Shown here in pieces: positions 33,571 through 43,188 of a DNA stretch of 49,807 nucleotides. The stretch's first letter is position 1. Each line of letters opens with the position of its first letter. Made by a program: the position numbers and the translations under genes. The stretch comes from Candidatus Woesearchaeota archaeon (GTDB taxonomy: Archaea > Nanobdellota > Nanobdellia > Woesearchaeales > DSVV01), in the NCBI GenBank assembly GCA_018303075.1, contig JAGVYW010000043.1:7189-56995 (forward strand), read 5' to 3'. The notes under the pieces are model-generated. The model saw only the letters and a list, made by a program, of their open reading frames with translations. It ran no database searches and was not told the origin of the DNA.

Positions 33571-34008
33571 ATGGCAGACACAGTACAAAAAGGCGATAGA
33601 ATAAGGATTCTTTATGTTGCAAAGAAAGAAGATGGGACTATCTTTGATTACACGCCAAAAGAAAAACCTATTGAGTTTACTGTTGGCAGCAAACAAGTTC
33701 TTTCAGGAATTGATGTAGCTGTTGAAGGAATGATTGTCGGTGAGAGAAGATCTTTTCAGATTGCTCCAGATAATGCTTTTGGTTATCGCAATGAAGAATT
33801 AAAACAAGTCATTCCACGAAAAGCTTTGCCAGCAGAAATTGAAGTTAAAGAAGGAAAAGTTATCTCTGTAAAAACGCAGAAAGGATTTCAGTTTCAAGCT
33901 GTAATAACTCAATTTGATGATGAGAATGTTACTCTTGATATGAACCATCCATTAGCTGGGCATACGATTACTTTTGAGATACAGGTGCTTGGAAAAGTGA
34001 AAACCTAA
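33571..34008 (+). CDS. FKBP-type peptidyl-prolyl isomerase
   Basis: 145 aa from ATG 33571; the track adds 37 non-homologous residues. MADTVQKGDRIRILYV ... GTIFDYT, VLSGIDVAVEGM and a short insert (IF) domain with FGYRNEELKQVIPR, then MNHPLAGHTITFEIQVL. This is the archaeal short FKBP (SlyD-like) with foldase and chaperone function. Overlaps the opposite-strand METTL5-like gene by 41 bp. Confidence 0.92.
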   Translation: MADTVQKGDRIRILYVAKKEDGTIFDYTPKEKPIEFTVGSKQVLSGIDVAVEGMIVGERRSFQIAPDNAFGYRNEELKQVIPRKALPAEIEVKEGKVISVKTQKGFQFQAVITQFDDENVTLDMNHPLAGHTITFEIQVLGKVKT

Positions 34009-34621
34009 AGCAGCTCACTTCTATTCTTTTTATCCTGCTTTTATGCATCTTCATTGTTTGTTTTAATGGAAATTGATATTTGAATTCATGCGTTATTTTA
34101 TAATGATGATCTTTTGCAATTGCTTCTATAAATTTTGCAGTTGATGATTTATGAAATGAATAAATTATTGGAGCAATAGTAAATGCTTTTTGCAGAAAGA
34201 ATTTGTCAGCATTTTCAGTTTTTGTTCCAAATGGTGGATTCTGAAGAATAACCTGAACAGGAAAATCTTTTTGGAAATCTTTCTTAAGTACATCATTAAT
34301 ATCTTTATGAATTATCCTATATTTTTTCTTTGTTATGTTTATTGCTTCTAGATTTTCTTGCAGCTTTTCAAGTGCTAACTGATCAATATCAACAAAGATT
34401 AGGTTCTTTGCACCAAGCATTAATGCGCCAATTCCTAAAATACCTGTACCTGCTCCTAAGTCAGCAATTGTTTTATTTTCAATATCACCAAACATATATG
34501 CATGCCATAAAATATCTGCTGCTATTTCAGAATCTGTTGGATATTGTTCTTTGTCTAGCAGTGGATTTTCAAATAATAATAACCTTGATAATTGTATTGC
34601 TAGTTGTGATTTACTTAACAT
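33968..34621 (-). CDS. Predicted RNA methyltransferase (METTL5/COG2263-like)
   Basis: 217 aa. Class I SAM fold: ADLGAGTGILGIGALMLGA (SAM site, about 50-70), VDIDQLA, catalytic NPPFGTK (about 130). The N-terminal QLSRLLLFENPLLDKEQYPT block is characteristic of METTL5-type N6-adenine methyltransferases. Human METTL5 modifies 18S rRNA; archaeal members likely act on 16S rRNA. Its 3' 41 bp overlap the FKBP gene. Confidence 0.85.
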   Translation of the reverse strand: MLSKSQLAIQLSRLLLFENPLLDKEQYPTDSEIAADILWHAYMFGDIENKTIADLGAGTGILGIGALMLGAKNLIFVDIDQLALEKLQENLEAINITKKKYRIIHKDINDVLKKDFQKDFPVQVILQNPPFGTKTENADKFFLQKAFTIAPIIYSFHKSSTAKFIEAIAKDHHYKITHEFKYQFPLKQTMKMHKSRIKRIEVSCFRFSLFQAPVSQK

Positions 34622-34778
34622 TATATTTTCAAAGTTATTTGAATTTATTAATATATCGTTTTAAGGTTAACACCGTAGTAATCAGTAAAATATATATATA
34701 TAGTTATGTTATAAAGAATCATTAATTACAATTAATTAAAATGCCATGCGCTTTATGGATTATTAATTAGATGATAAA

Positions 34779-35636
34779 ATGGGAATGCAGCAAGATGAGT
34801 TATTTGATGTACTTTTTAACAAGGATGACATTACTTGGCAGACTATGATTTATGAATTAGTCAGAAAAGAACAGATGGATCCGTGGGATATTGATATTGC
34901 AACATTATCACAAAGATTTCTTGATACACTTCGAAAATTGAAAGAGATGGATTTTCGGATATCTGGAAAGATCATACTTGCAGCTGCGATACTGCTGCGT
35001 TTAAAATCGCACAAACTTGTAACTGAAGATCTCTCTGAACTTGACAGATTAATATCAATGTCAGAACAGACAGAGCAGGAGTTTTATGACGAGCTTGAAC
35101 AAAACATTAACGAGAACAATATTAAGATAAATATTGATGGTAATGATTTTACACTTACTCCGAGAACACCTCAGCCGCGAAAGAGAAAAGTAAGTGTTTA
35201 TGATCTAGTAGAAGCATTACAAAAAGCTTTGGAAGTCAAGAAAAGAAGAATGGCTCGTATAAGAGGAGACGACATCCAGATGGAAATTCCTAAGAAAGTT
35301 GTCGACATGAATTTATTGATACAGCAGACATACAATCAAATTGCTGCACACTTTCTGCAGAAAAAAGATGCTAAAATCATGACATTTAGCGAATTGATTA
35401 ATAACAGCCAAGAAAGAAATGAGAAAATCTATGCTTTTGTTCCATTGCTTCATTTAACGACTTACAGAAAAATAGATATTGACCAAGAAGCACATTTGTC
35501 TGAAATAAATATAACACTTTCTGATGTACATAGTAAATTAGAGCAAGAACGTGAAGATAAAAAAGGAGAGAAAATAGATGTTAGCAGAGAAGATGATAAA
35601 CCTTTTAAAAAAAAAGTTAAGAATAAAGCAGTATAA
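34779..35636 (+). CDS. scpA: Segregation and condensation protein ScpA
   Basis: 285 aa. N-terminal ScpA domain: DPWDIDIATLSQRFLDTLRK and RISGKIILAAAILLRLKSHKL; middle region charged; C-terminal winged helix (TFSELINNSQERNEKIYAFV ... LHLTTYRKIDIDQE). A kleisin partner of SMC. Neither Smc nor ScpB is adjacent. The last 40 aa are a charged tail. Confidence 0.93.
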   Translation: MGMQQDELFDVLFNKDDITWQTMIYELVRKEQMDPWDIDIATLSQRFLDTLRKLKEMDFRISGKIILAAAILLRLKSHKLVTEDLSELDRLISMSEQTEQEFYDELEQNINENNIKINIDGNDFTLTPRTPQPRKRKVSVYDLVEALQKALEVKKRRMARIRGDDIQMEIPKKVVDMNLLIQQTYNQIAAHFLQKKDAKIMTFSELINNSQERNEKIYAFVPLLHLTTYRKIDIDQEAHLSEINITLSDVHSKLEQEREDKKGEKIDVSREDDKPFKKKVKNKAV

Positions 35637-35732
35637 TATTTACCTCAACAATTCTTCATAACCTTTCAAATTGAGAATTTATGAATTCTGGGTGTATCTT
35701 TTTCCATCAAGTTTATTGCAAGATTGATTAAT

Positions 35733-36902
35733 TTATACATTTTGTCTGCCCTCCATAATATCTAAGATTCTCTGGGCTACAAAAAGCTTTCTGGTTTTCT
35801 TGCCAGTTATCTCTTTTAAAACGCCTTTTTGCTCTAACTTATGAACAAGATTTGATGCACCTGGCAAAGTCATGCCTATTTCATCAGCAACATCTTTAAT
35901 AGTAATAAATGGGTTTTTAAAAATTAATTCAACCACTAAGTGCATTTTTGGGCTTTGCGAAACTCCTGCCATTGCCTCTTGCAAGTATTTTTTGTATGAC
36001 TCTAATTCCTGAATCAATTGCAGAGAGCTATTTGCCTGAACTTCTAAGGCTTTCAAGAAAAACAATATCCACTCTTCTATTTTATTTTTTGAACTGACAT
36101 CAAAAAGAGAGTCTGTATAGGTGCTTCTATTTCTGTTAAAAAATTCGCTGATATACAAAAGTGGCTGGCATAAAATTTTTTCCTTGCATAAAATGAGCAT
36201 AATCAAAAGCCTTCCAACTCTTCCATTCCCATCTCTGAACGGATGAACTGCTTCAAATTGATAATGTGCTATTGCTATCTTATAAAGGGCATTTAAAGTT
36301 TTATCATTATTCACAAACTCGACAAAGTTCTTCATTAAAAGAGGAGTATTTTGTGGAGATGCAGGAACAAATTTTGCAGTTTCTAAAGTATCCAGCCTTT
36401 TTCCTATTGCATTTTGGCTTATTTTATATTCACCTGGCTGTTTGTTAGAACCCCTAACCCCTTGCAAAAGAATTTTATGCATTTCTTTGATAATCTCTTC
36501 TGTTACTCCTTGGTTAATATTTTTTAATCCATACTCGAGTGCCTGTGCGTAATTTCTAATTTCTTCATTATCTAATGCTTTTTGCACATCTGTTTCTTTT
36601 TGTTTTTCATCTTTGTAAACATCGGTTAATGTAGATCTTGTTCCTTCTATCTCTGAGCTTAAAGTTGCTTCTTTTAAAATGAATGGCATCCTAAGCAAAG
36701 TTACTTCTTCAGGAGAAAGTTTTTGAGTTTGCCCATCTACCCTTCCCAAAACTAAAGCAGTATTTAACAAAGAATTTATTAGATTTTGACTAGGCATAAA
36801 CTCTCTGAAAGGTAGATGAATTGGCTCAAATCTGTAATACATCCCATTCTGTTCCCAAACTAATTTTCCGGTTTTTGAATTTGTAAATTCTCTTTCATCC
36901 AT
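35733..36902 (-). CDS. Fic-family protein (AMPylation domain)
   Basis: 389 aa. Fic motif HPFRDGNGRVGRLL (about residue 217), complete for AMP transfer. An N-terminal inhibitory motif SSEIEGTRST (about 80) is of the class II type. The C-terminal winged helix (about 320-380: ITIKDVADEIGMTLPGASNLV) suggests DNA binding or regulation. It likely AMPylates a protein; target unknown. No neighbour antitoxin. Confidence 0.92.
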   Translation of the reverse strand: MDEREFTNSKTGKLVWEQNGMYYRFEPIHLPFREFMPSQNLINSLLNTALVLGRVDGQTQKLSPEEVTLLRMPFILKEATLSSEIEGTRSTLTDVYKDEKQKETDVQKALDNEEIRNYAQALEYGLKNINQGVTEEIIKEMHKILLQGVRGSNKQPGEYKISQNAIGKRLDTLETAKFVPASPQNTPLLMKNFVEFVNNDKTLNALYKIAIAHYQFEAVHPFRDGNGRVGRLLIMLILCKEKILCQPLLYISEFFNRNRSTYTDSLFDVSSKNKIEEWILFFLKALEVQANSSLQLIQELESYKKYLQEAMAGVSQSPKMHLVVELIFKNPFITIKDVADEIGMTLPGASNLVHKLEQKGVLKEITGKKTRKLFVAQRILDIMEGRQNV

Positions 36903-37153
36903 ATTGTAAACTATTACAAGGTTCTAGTTTATAAATCTTTCTAAAAGTAAGTGATATTTATAAAGATAGTTTAGTTAGTTTAAGAAAGTTAAATCTTGTT
37001 TAACAAGGTAGGTGAAAGTAAAGTTAGTATATAAAGACAGTTTAGTGGAGTTTATCAGAAAAGTGTTTTTTGAATTTGATTATAATTATTTTTTAGGATT
37101 GTAAGACAACCTGCGAACTCTTCCTGAAGAAATTGCTACAAATCCTGAGATAA

Positions 37154-37174
37154 TACTATATAAAGCTTTATATA
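37154..37174 (+). promoter_or_regulatory. TATA box of aIF6
   Basis: ACTATATAAAGCTTTATATA is 20-40 bp before ATG 37197, consistent with a leaderless transcript. In the 290-bp gap upstream, ATAAAGA(T/C)AGTTTAGT occurs twice (about 36959 and 37031), and an in-frame-looking relic NLRTLPEEIATNPEIILYKA overlaps 37110-37165; nothing else seen. Confidence 0.45.
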
Positions 37175-37196
37175 CATCCCATCTAATCTTACATTT

Positions 37197-37865
37197 ATGC
37201 ACGTCACTAAAACAAGTTATAATGGAGATCCAAACATTGGTTTGATGGTGTTTGCTAATGATAAGTTTTGTTTAGTTGGCAGTATGGCAACTGATAAATT
37301 AGTTAAAGAATTGCAACAATCATTAAATGTTCCTGTGTATAAAATAACATTATGCGGCACTGACCTAATCGGTGTATTTTGTGTTGGCAATAACCATATG
37401 ATTCTATTGCCAAGCATTGTATTTGATTATGAACTTGAGATATTAGATGAGCTTAAGATTAAATATACAATAATTGACAGCAGATTGACTGCATTAGGAA
37501 ATGATATACTTTGCAATGATAGTGTTGCATTTGTCAATCCTGAGTTCTCTGATGAAACAAAAAAAAAGATAAAGAAGGCATTGAAAGTAGAGCTGAAAGA
37601 AGGTATGATTGCAGAACTTGAGAATGTTGGTTCATTGGCAGTTATCAGCAAGAATAAGATAGTTGTACACTCAGATGCAGCAGATGAAGAGATACAATTG
37701 CTTGAAAAATTATTTAATGCAGAAATAACAAAAGGATCTGTTAATTTTGGCTCTCCATACATCAGATCTGGATGTGTTGCTAATAAACATGGATTTGCAA
37801 TTGGAAAACTATCAACAGGTGTTGAAATAGCAACAATGGATGAAGGATTGGGATTCTTATCCTAA
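37197..37865 (+). CDS. eif6: Translation initiation factor aIF6
   Basis: 222 aa, full length. Five repeat (pentein) blocks are visible, e.g. GDPNIGLMVFANDKFCLVG, SLNVPVYKITLCGTDLIGVFCVGN. Binds the large subunit to prevent premature joining and aids ribosome biogenesis. Leaderless. Confidence 0.96.
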   Translation: MHVTKTSYNGDPNIGLMVFANDKFCLVGSMATDKLVKELQQSLNVPVYKITLCGTDLIGVFCVGNNHMILLPSIVFDYELEILDELKIKYTIIDSRLTALGNDILCNDSVAFVNPEFSDETKKKIKKALKVELKEGMIAELENVGSLAVISKNKIVVHSDAADEEIQLLEKLFNAEITKGSVNFGSPYIRSGCVANKHGFAIGKLSTGVEIATMDEGLGFLS

Positions 37866-37898
37866 AGTTTTATATACAAATTCTTTCTAAAATAAGTT

Positions 37899-38429
37899 AT
37901 GCATAATAAAACACTTCAAAAAAATGCTCAGTTTTCAATGGAATACTTGATGGTCATAGCTTTTGTATTGGTATTATTTGTACCAGCACTTGCTTATCTT
38001 ATGTCTAGCTCTAGTGAAACTGAAATTGAATTCACGAGAATGAAAGTCAATGTACTTGCTAATACTATACTTGATGAAGCAAAAGTATTATATTATTCTG
38101 GAGGTTATGGAAAAAGAAGCATCAGATATATACTCCCAGAGAGAATAATTGCATTTTATTTAACTGGAGAAAACAAAGAACAATTAGTTTTTGAGATGAA
38201 CACACCATTAGGGAAAAGAGATCTTGTTTATTTTCCAGAAACACCTTTATCATTTCCAAATCCCATTAAAGATGAAGGTGGAGAGAATAAAATTACAAAT
38301 CTTAATACAATCTATTTATTAAAACAGGAAAATGAAACAAATATTATTATTTGCACTAATCTATATATGGTAGATCCACCTTGTTTGGGGCTAGCAGAAG
38401 AAGTTACTGAGCCTGAAGTGATTTCATAA
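37899..38429 (+). CDS. Class III signal peptide (pilin-like) protein
   Basis: 176 aa. N-terminus NAQFSMEYLMVIAFVLVLF is the archaeal class III signal peptide: cleavage before or at Q, then an S-x-E-Y-L hydrophobic helix that assembles type IV pili-like filaments. The rest is a soluble beta-rich domain (40-176). Leaderless with TATA GTTTTATATAC. No prepilin peptidase or pilus ATPase nearby. Confidence 0.85.
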   Translation: MHNKTLQKNAQFSMEYLMVIAFVLVLFVPALAYLMSSSSETEIEFTRMKVNVLANTILDEAKVLYYSGGYGKRSIRYILPERIIAFYLTGENKEQLVFEMNTPLGKRDLVYFPETPLSFPNPIKDEGGENKITNLNTIYLLKQENETNIIICTNLYMVDPPCLGLAEEVTEPEVIS

Positions 38430-38452
38430 CCTATTTAAATAATAACTATATT

Positions 38453-39484
38453 ATGAGGCAAATGATAACAATAAAAAACAAAGAAGGCATTGATCCAGGT
38501 AATATGAGGAAAATTATTCTTGATATGTATAATCAGATTAATCAGGGATTAAAGATTGCAGGAAGCTTTTCTGTTGCAGAAACAATAAATAAAGTTTATA
38601 TTGTTGGCATGGGTGGATCAGCAATTGCTGGAGAAATTCTAAAAACATACATTACAAATGACCAAAAACAAATATTGCTCAAAGGATTAGAGATTATTGT
38701 TGTAAGAGACTATATAATGCCTGAAAATGCAGATGAACATAGTTTAGCGATAATTATTTCTTACTCAGGCAATACTGAAGAAACAATCTCTGCATATAGA
38801 GATGCAATAAAAAAGAAATGCGTTTGTATAGCAATGACAACAGGAGGTAAAATAGAAGAATTGTTTAGAAAACAAAATCTGCCTTATCTATTGATGCCAA
38901 AAGGTTTTCAACCTAGAGCTTCTTTAGTTGTACAATTCTTTGCATTATTAAGGGTGCTAGAAAACTCCAGATATATCAAAAAACAAGACGAAGCAATCCA
39001 TGAAACATTAATTGCTATAAAAAGTACTGAAAAAATAGAACAGACAGCACAGCAATTAGCTCTATCATTAAATGGAAAGATTCCATTGTTATATGCATCA
39101 AACAGATTGTACGGGCTTGCTTACCGATGGAAATGCCAGATTAATGAAAATGCCAAACTCCATGCTTTTGTTGGCTTGCTAAGCGAGTTAAATCACAACG
39201 AAATTGTTGGATTTACTACAAAGCTAGCTCCTTTTCATATAGTATTCTTAACTGATGAATTTGATCATCAGCAGATTAAGAAAAGAATTACTATTATGAA
39301 AGACCTTGTTAAAGGAAAGAACTATTCAACAACTGAAATTGCAATAAAAGGAAATACTGAATTATCAAGATTGTTCTCTGGTATTTTATTAGGAGATTTA
39401 TTGAGTTATTATCTAGCTGTTAATAATAATATTAATCCAACTCCTGTTGATATTATTGAGGAATTGAAAAAGAGATTAATTTAG
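38453..39484 (+). CDS. Bifunctional phosphoglucose/phosphomannose isomerase
   Basis: 343 aa. SIS-fold sugar isomerase: VGMGGSAIAGEIL (about 50), SYSGNTEETISAY (about 102), and C-terminal LGDLLSYYLAVNNNINPTPV then DIIEELK. Interconverts glucose-6-P/fructose-6-P and mannose-6-P. Leaderless with TATA CCTATTTAAATAA. Confidence 0.94.
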   Translation: MRQMITIKNKEGIDPGNMRKIILDMYNQINQGLKIAGSFSVAETINKVYIVGMGGSAIAGEILKTYITNDQKQILLKGLEIIVVRDYIMPENADEHSLAIIISYSGNTEETISAYRDAIKKKCVCIAMTTGGKIEELFRKQNLPYLLMPKGFQPRASLVVQFFALLRVLENSRYIKKQDEAIHETLIAIKSTEKIEQTAQQLALSLNGKIPLLYASNRLYGLAYRWKCQINENAKLHAFVGLLSELNHNEIVGFTTKLAPFHIVFLTDEFDHQQIKKRITIMKDLVKGKNYSTTEIAIKGNTELSRLFSGILLGDLLSYYLAVNNNINPTPVDIIEELKKRLI

Positions 39485-39563
39485 TATTAAAGCTAGGAAA
39501 TTCTGACGATTGTAACGACGGGAAAAGAGAAACTTTATATAATAAATATACTTAATAATACAT

Positions 39564-39671
39564 ATGATTGAAAATGAAATGACTAATGAAAAATTTTGGA
39601 AAACTATAGAAAAAATGTTTAACCTGAAAAATCTCTATAAACATGGCAAAAAATGGAAAACGACAACATGA
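39564..39671 (+). CDS. Small ORF before the PEBP gene (35 aa)
   Basis: ATG 39564 to TGA 39671, lysine-rich (MIENEMTNEKFWKTIEKMFN), about 30 bp after TATA ACTTTATATAATAAATA, so it is the first ORF on a leaderless transcript. It overlaps the start of the next gene. Could be a real small peptide, a coupling uORF or coincidence. Confidence 0.35.
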   Translation: MIENEMTNEKFWKTIEKMFNLKNLYKHGKKWKTTT

Positions 39672-40258
39672 TGAAAAGATTGATGAAGAATAATATTAAT
39701 AAAAATGTCGTCGAAATTTTCTGTTTATTACTATTCTTCTCGTTAATTGGATGCATTATTGAAAAAGAAACTATTACAAATAAAGGTGAGACCATGAGAA
39801 TAACCAGCAAATCATTTGAACATGGAAAATCAATTCCTTCAGAATTTACATGCGATGGAAATAATACAAATCCAGCTTTAGAATTTAAAGATGTTCCAGA
39901 AAATGCGAAAAGCTTAGTACTGATAATGGATGATCCAGATATTCCAGCGTTTGTCAAAGAAAAGTATAGCATTCAAGTTTGGGATCATTGGATTGTGTTT
40001 AATATTCCTCCAGAAACAAGAGAAGTAACTGAAGGAAATAATCCAAAAGGATTGCTTGGTGTAAATACAGCTGGGAAAAAAGCTTATGGCAGTCCTTGTC
40101 CACCAGATAGAGAACATCATTATTTCTTTAAATTGTATGCATTAGATACAATGCTTTCTCTAAAAGAAGGTTCAACTAAAAAAGAAGTTGAAACTGCTAT
40201 GGAAGAACATATTCTTGCAAAAGCTGAGTTGATTGGATTGTATGAGAGGAAAAAATGA
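39653..40258 (+). CDS. PEBP/YbhB-type protein, possible lipoprotein
   Basis: 201 aa. Phosphatidylethanolamine-binding (YbhB/YbcL) core: FTCDGNNTNPALEF, VLIMDDPDI, WDHWIVFNIPP, and GKKAYGSPCPPDREHHYFFK. From ATG 39653 (or 39668) an N-terminal hydrophobic stretch ends in LIGC, a lipobox. ATG 39794 with GGTGAG just upstream would give a cytosolic form. Which start is used decides location. Function of archaeal members is unproven. Confidence 0.88.
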   Translation: MENDNMMKRLMKNNINKNVVEIFCLLLFFSLIGCIIEKETITNKGETMRITSKSFEHGKSIPSEFTCDGNNTNPALEFKDVPENAKSLVLIMDDPDIPAFVKEKYSIQVWDHWIVFNIPPETREVTEGNNPKGLLGVNTAGKKAYGSPCPPDREHHYFFKLYALDTMLSLKEGSTKKEVETAMEEHILAKAELIGLYERKK

Positions 40259-40399
40259 TTAAAGTGCGCCTTTCTTATAATAATTCTATCCCCTAAATAA
40301 ATTATCAATTCTTGATTCATTGTAAGAATAGTAAGTATGGTATACTAATAAATTTTTTGACAATAACATATTTATAATCAACAATATTCCCCATTTTCC

Positions 40400-42868
40400 A
40401 TGATACTTCGTTGGCTAAAACTGCAGAATATTCGCTCCTATCTTGAAGAAGAGATTGTTTTTCCAGAAGGCTCTGTACTGCTGTCTGGAGATATTGGCTC
40501 TGGAAAGACTACAATTTTGCTTGCAATAGAATTTGCACTGTTTGGGTTTAATAAAAATGATCTTACTGGAGATTCCCTCTTAAGACATGGAAAACATGAA
40601 GGAAATATTGAACTTTGTTTTGATATTGAACAAAAAAAGATTGTTGTCAAGCGATTCTTACGAAGATCAAATGCAGTTAAGCAGGAGCAAGGTTATATTA
40701 TGATTAATAATGAACGTATTGATTGTACAGCTGTTGAATTGAAGACTAAGATTCTTGAATTGCTTGGTTATCCTTTATCATTGGTTTCTAAAAGCAGAGA
40801 TATTTTATTTCGATATACTGTTTATACACCGCAAGATGCAATGAAGATGATTCTGCAGGAAGATAAAGAATATAGATTAGAAACACTCAGAAAACTGTTT
40901 AATCTTGACAAGTATAAAAAAGTGAGAGAGAATCTGCAGATAGTGATTAAGGATTATAAAACTCATAAGCAGCTATATGAGCAACAAGTAGAGTATCTAT
41001 TTGAGAAACAGAGTTTGCTGCAACAATATATAGTAAAGAAAAGCAATCTTGTTTCAGATATTGTTGTGTTGAAAAAAAAACTAAAAGAAATAACTGATAT
41101 AATACAATTGCAGAATAAAGCTGTTGAGGAATGTTTGCTTATAATTAATGAACAGAAGAGACTTGCAAACGAAATTGCAGTTGAGAAAGAAAAGCTGAAT
41201 AATCTGCATTCTTTGATAAAAAAAGATAAACAGCATATTCAAGAAACATCTCAGCAGCTGACTGAGTTAGAAAAGAAAAAGAAGGAAATAAAGATTGAAA
41301 AAATAACTAAAAAAAGTAAAGATGAGATAATAACTGAAATAAAAAGAGATGAAGCTGAATTAATGCAGATAAAAGAGCAATTGATTAAACTCCAGCAGCA
41401 GCAGGAATTTGCAGAAAAAAGGCTGCTATATGCAGACAGTGAAATTGGAAAATATAAGCAGCAGATTGTTGTTTTCAGCAAGAAGAAAGAAAGAAAAGAT
41501 ACACTCCAGAAAAATATTGAACAAAAAGAACAGCTACAGGATGAGATTGCTGCGAGAGAGCAGATGCTGCAGAAGCTGTTGCTGCAATTATCAGAGGTTG
41601 AAACAACAGCAGCTATCATCCAGACAAGTATTGATAATATCAAAGCTCTTAACAAATGTTTTACATGCCTGCAGACAATCACTGATGATTATAAAGAAAA
41701 AGCAGCTCTTGATGCAGAGCAGAAAAAGAAAGAGCTGCTTGAGAGAAAAGAGATATTATTGCAGCAGAAAACAAAAAATCAGAAATCTTTTGGAGAGTTA
41801 CAGGAAAGAATGAAGCAGCTGCTGATAGATGAGAGGGAATATATTCTATTGAATCAAGAGATAAGGCAATTAGAGGAGAAAACTGCTCTTCTTCATGAAA
41901 AAGAAAAAGAAGTTATGCAGATAGAAAGAGAAAGAAAAGAGATAAAGATTCTTATTGAACAAATTTTTAATGGAGAGGTTCTATATGAAAAGATAATTGA
42001 GAACAACAAATTATTAGAGCTTGTAAGAAAGTATGAACAATCACTGCAGGAGCTGCAGCTTATCTCTGCAATGATCACTGAAAAGCAGGTGTTTGTCTCA
42101 AAAATAAATGAACTATTGCAGCAATATGAAAAACAAGAAAAAGATCTGCATTTATTTATTGAACAAAAACAACTGCTGATCAAAGATATTGACAAATTAA
42201 ACAGTGAGTTCTTAGAAAAGAGAAAATTACTTGAAAAAATGATTATTGACGAAAAAACAGTTTCATCAGAATTGACAAAGCAAACAACTGAAGCGCAATT
42301 TCTTGACAAAGATATTGAACGAATCAACAAAGAGATTGAGGACAAAAATAAAATTAAAGAGAAAATTGCTGCAGTTAACAATCTTATCAATTGGTTTTCT
42401 GATAAATTCACACCTCTTACAGTATTGCTTGAAAAACAGATCATGCTTACAATTTATAGAGAATTCAATGAATGCTTTATTACATGGTTCACTACACTTA
42501 TGGATGATGAATCAGTTACAATTAGATTAGATGAAGATTTCACACCAATAATCCACCAAAATGGTTATGATACAAGCTTTGAATATTTATCTGGCGGAGA
42601 AAAAACTGCAGTTGCTCTTGCATATAGATTAGCATTAAATAAAGTAGTGAATGATTATGTAAGTTCAGTGATGACAAAAGATATAATTATCTTAGACGAA
42701 CCAACAGAAGGCTTTAGCTATGAACAATTGGATAAAATGAAAGATGTTCTTGATCAGATCAATGTTAAGCAAGTAATCATTGTAAGCCATGAAGCAAAGA
42801 TTGAGAGTTTTGTTCAGAATATCATTCGTCTAAATAAATCTGGACATGTGAGTAAGGTAGTGAGTTGA
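40400..42868 (+). CDS. rad50: Rad50-like DNA repair ATPase
   Basis: 822 aa, slightly shorter than usual. Walker A GDIGSGKTTI (about 34), coiled coils (about 180-400 and 440-690), zinc hook CFTC (about 420), signature LSGGEKTAVALAYR and Walker B IIILDEPTEGF near the C-terminus. With Mre11 it processes DNA breaks; Mre11 is not in the window. Its 3' end is duplicated just downstream (42961-43051). Leaderless. Confidence 0.94.
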   Translation: MILRWLKLQNIRSYLEEEIVFPEGSVLLSGDIGSGKTTILLAIEFALFGFNKNDLTGDSLLRHGKHEGNIELCFDIEQKKIVVKRFLRRSNAVKQEQGYIMINNERIDCTAVELKTKILELLGYPLSLVSKSRDILFRYTVYTPQDAMKMILQEDKEYRLETLRKLFNLDKYKKVRENLQIVIKDYKTHKQLYEQQVEYLFEKQSLLQQYIVKKSNLVSDIVVLKKKLKEITDIIQLQNKAVEECLLIINEQKRLANEIAVEKEKLNNLHSLIKKDKQHIQETSQQLTELEKKKKEIKIEKITKKSKDEIITEIKRDEAELMQIKEQLIKLQQQQEFAEKRLLYADSEIGKYKQQIVVFSKKKERKDTLQKNIEQKEQLQDEIAAREQMLQKLLLQLSEVETTAAIIQTSIDNIKALNKCFTCLQTITDDYKEKAALDAEQKKKELLERKEILLQQKTKNQKSFGELQERMKQLLIDEREYILLNQEIRQLEEKTALLHEKEKEVMQIERERKEIKILIEQIFNGEVLYEKIIENNKLLELVRKYEQSLQELQLISAMITEKQVFVSKINELLQQYEKQEKDLHLFIEQKQLLIKDIDKLNSEFLEKRKLLEKMIIDEKTVSSELTKQTTEAQFLDKDIERINKEIEDKNKIKEKIAAVNNLINWFSDKFTPLTVLLEKQIMLTIYREFNECFITWFTTLMDDESVTIRLDEDFTPIIHQNGYDTSFEYLSGGEKTAVALAYRLALNKVVNDYVSSVMTKDIIILDEPTEGFSYEQLDKMKDVLDQINVKQVIIVSHEAKIESFVQNIIRLNKSGHVSKVVS

Positions 42869-43051
42869 GGTGTTTGGTAATTGGTTAGTCGCACAACTTT
42901 TTTTTGAAAAGTTGTGCTTAGTTTCTTTTTGGCCAGACTTTTTTGTAAAAAGGCTGGTGATGTTCAAAATATCATTCGTCTAAATAAATCTGGACATGTG
43001 AGTAAGGTAGTGAGTTGAGGTGTTTGGTAATTGGTTAGTCGCACAACTTTT
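42811..43051 (+). repeat. 91-bp duplication of the rad50 3' end around a double-hairpin element
   Basis: 42811-42901 and 42961-43051 are the same apart from one base (CAGAAT/CAAAAT), offset 150. The first copy is the last codons of rad50 plus 33 bp. The 59 bp between hold the arm completing stem GCACAACTTTT/AAAAGTTGTGC, then TTAGTTTCTTTTTGG and stem CCAG..CTGG. Same plan as tRNA-Gly. The rest of 43052-43188 shows only a TATA-like CTATTTAAATAA near 43143. Confidence 0.92.
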
Positions 43052-43188
43052 CAAAAAAAAGTGAGTTAGAACTGCAGTTATGAGTCCTTATGAGTAGTGT
43101 ACAACATGTTTGAAACATAAGATCATTATTCTCATTCGAAAGCTATTTAAATAAGTAAGACTAGAAAAAATAAATTGCAGGTGATTGA

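Noticed and set aside
41251-41682. 143-aa minus-strand ORF in rad50
   Set aside because: Ser/Cys/Phe-rich shadow of the coiled-coil codons.
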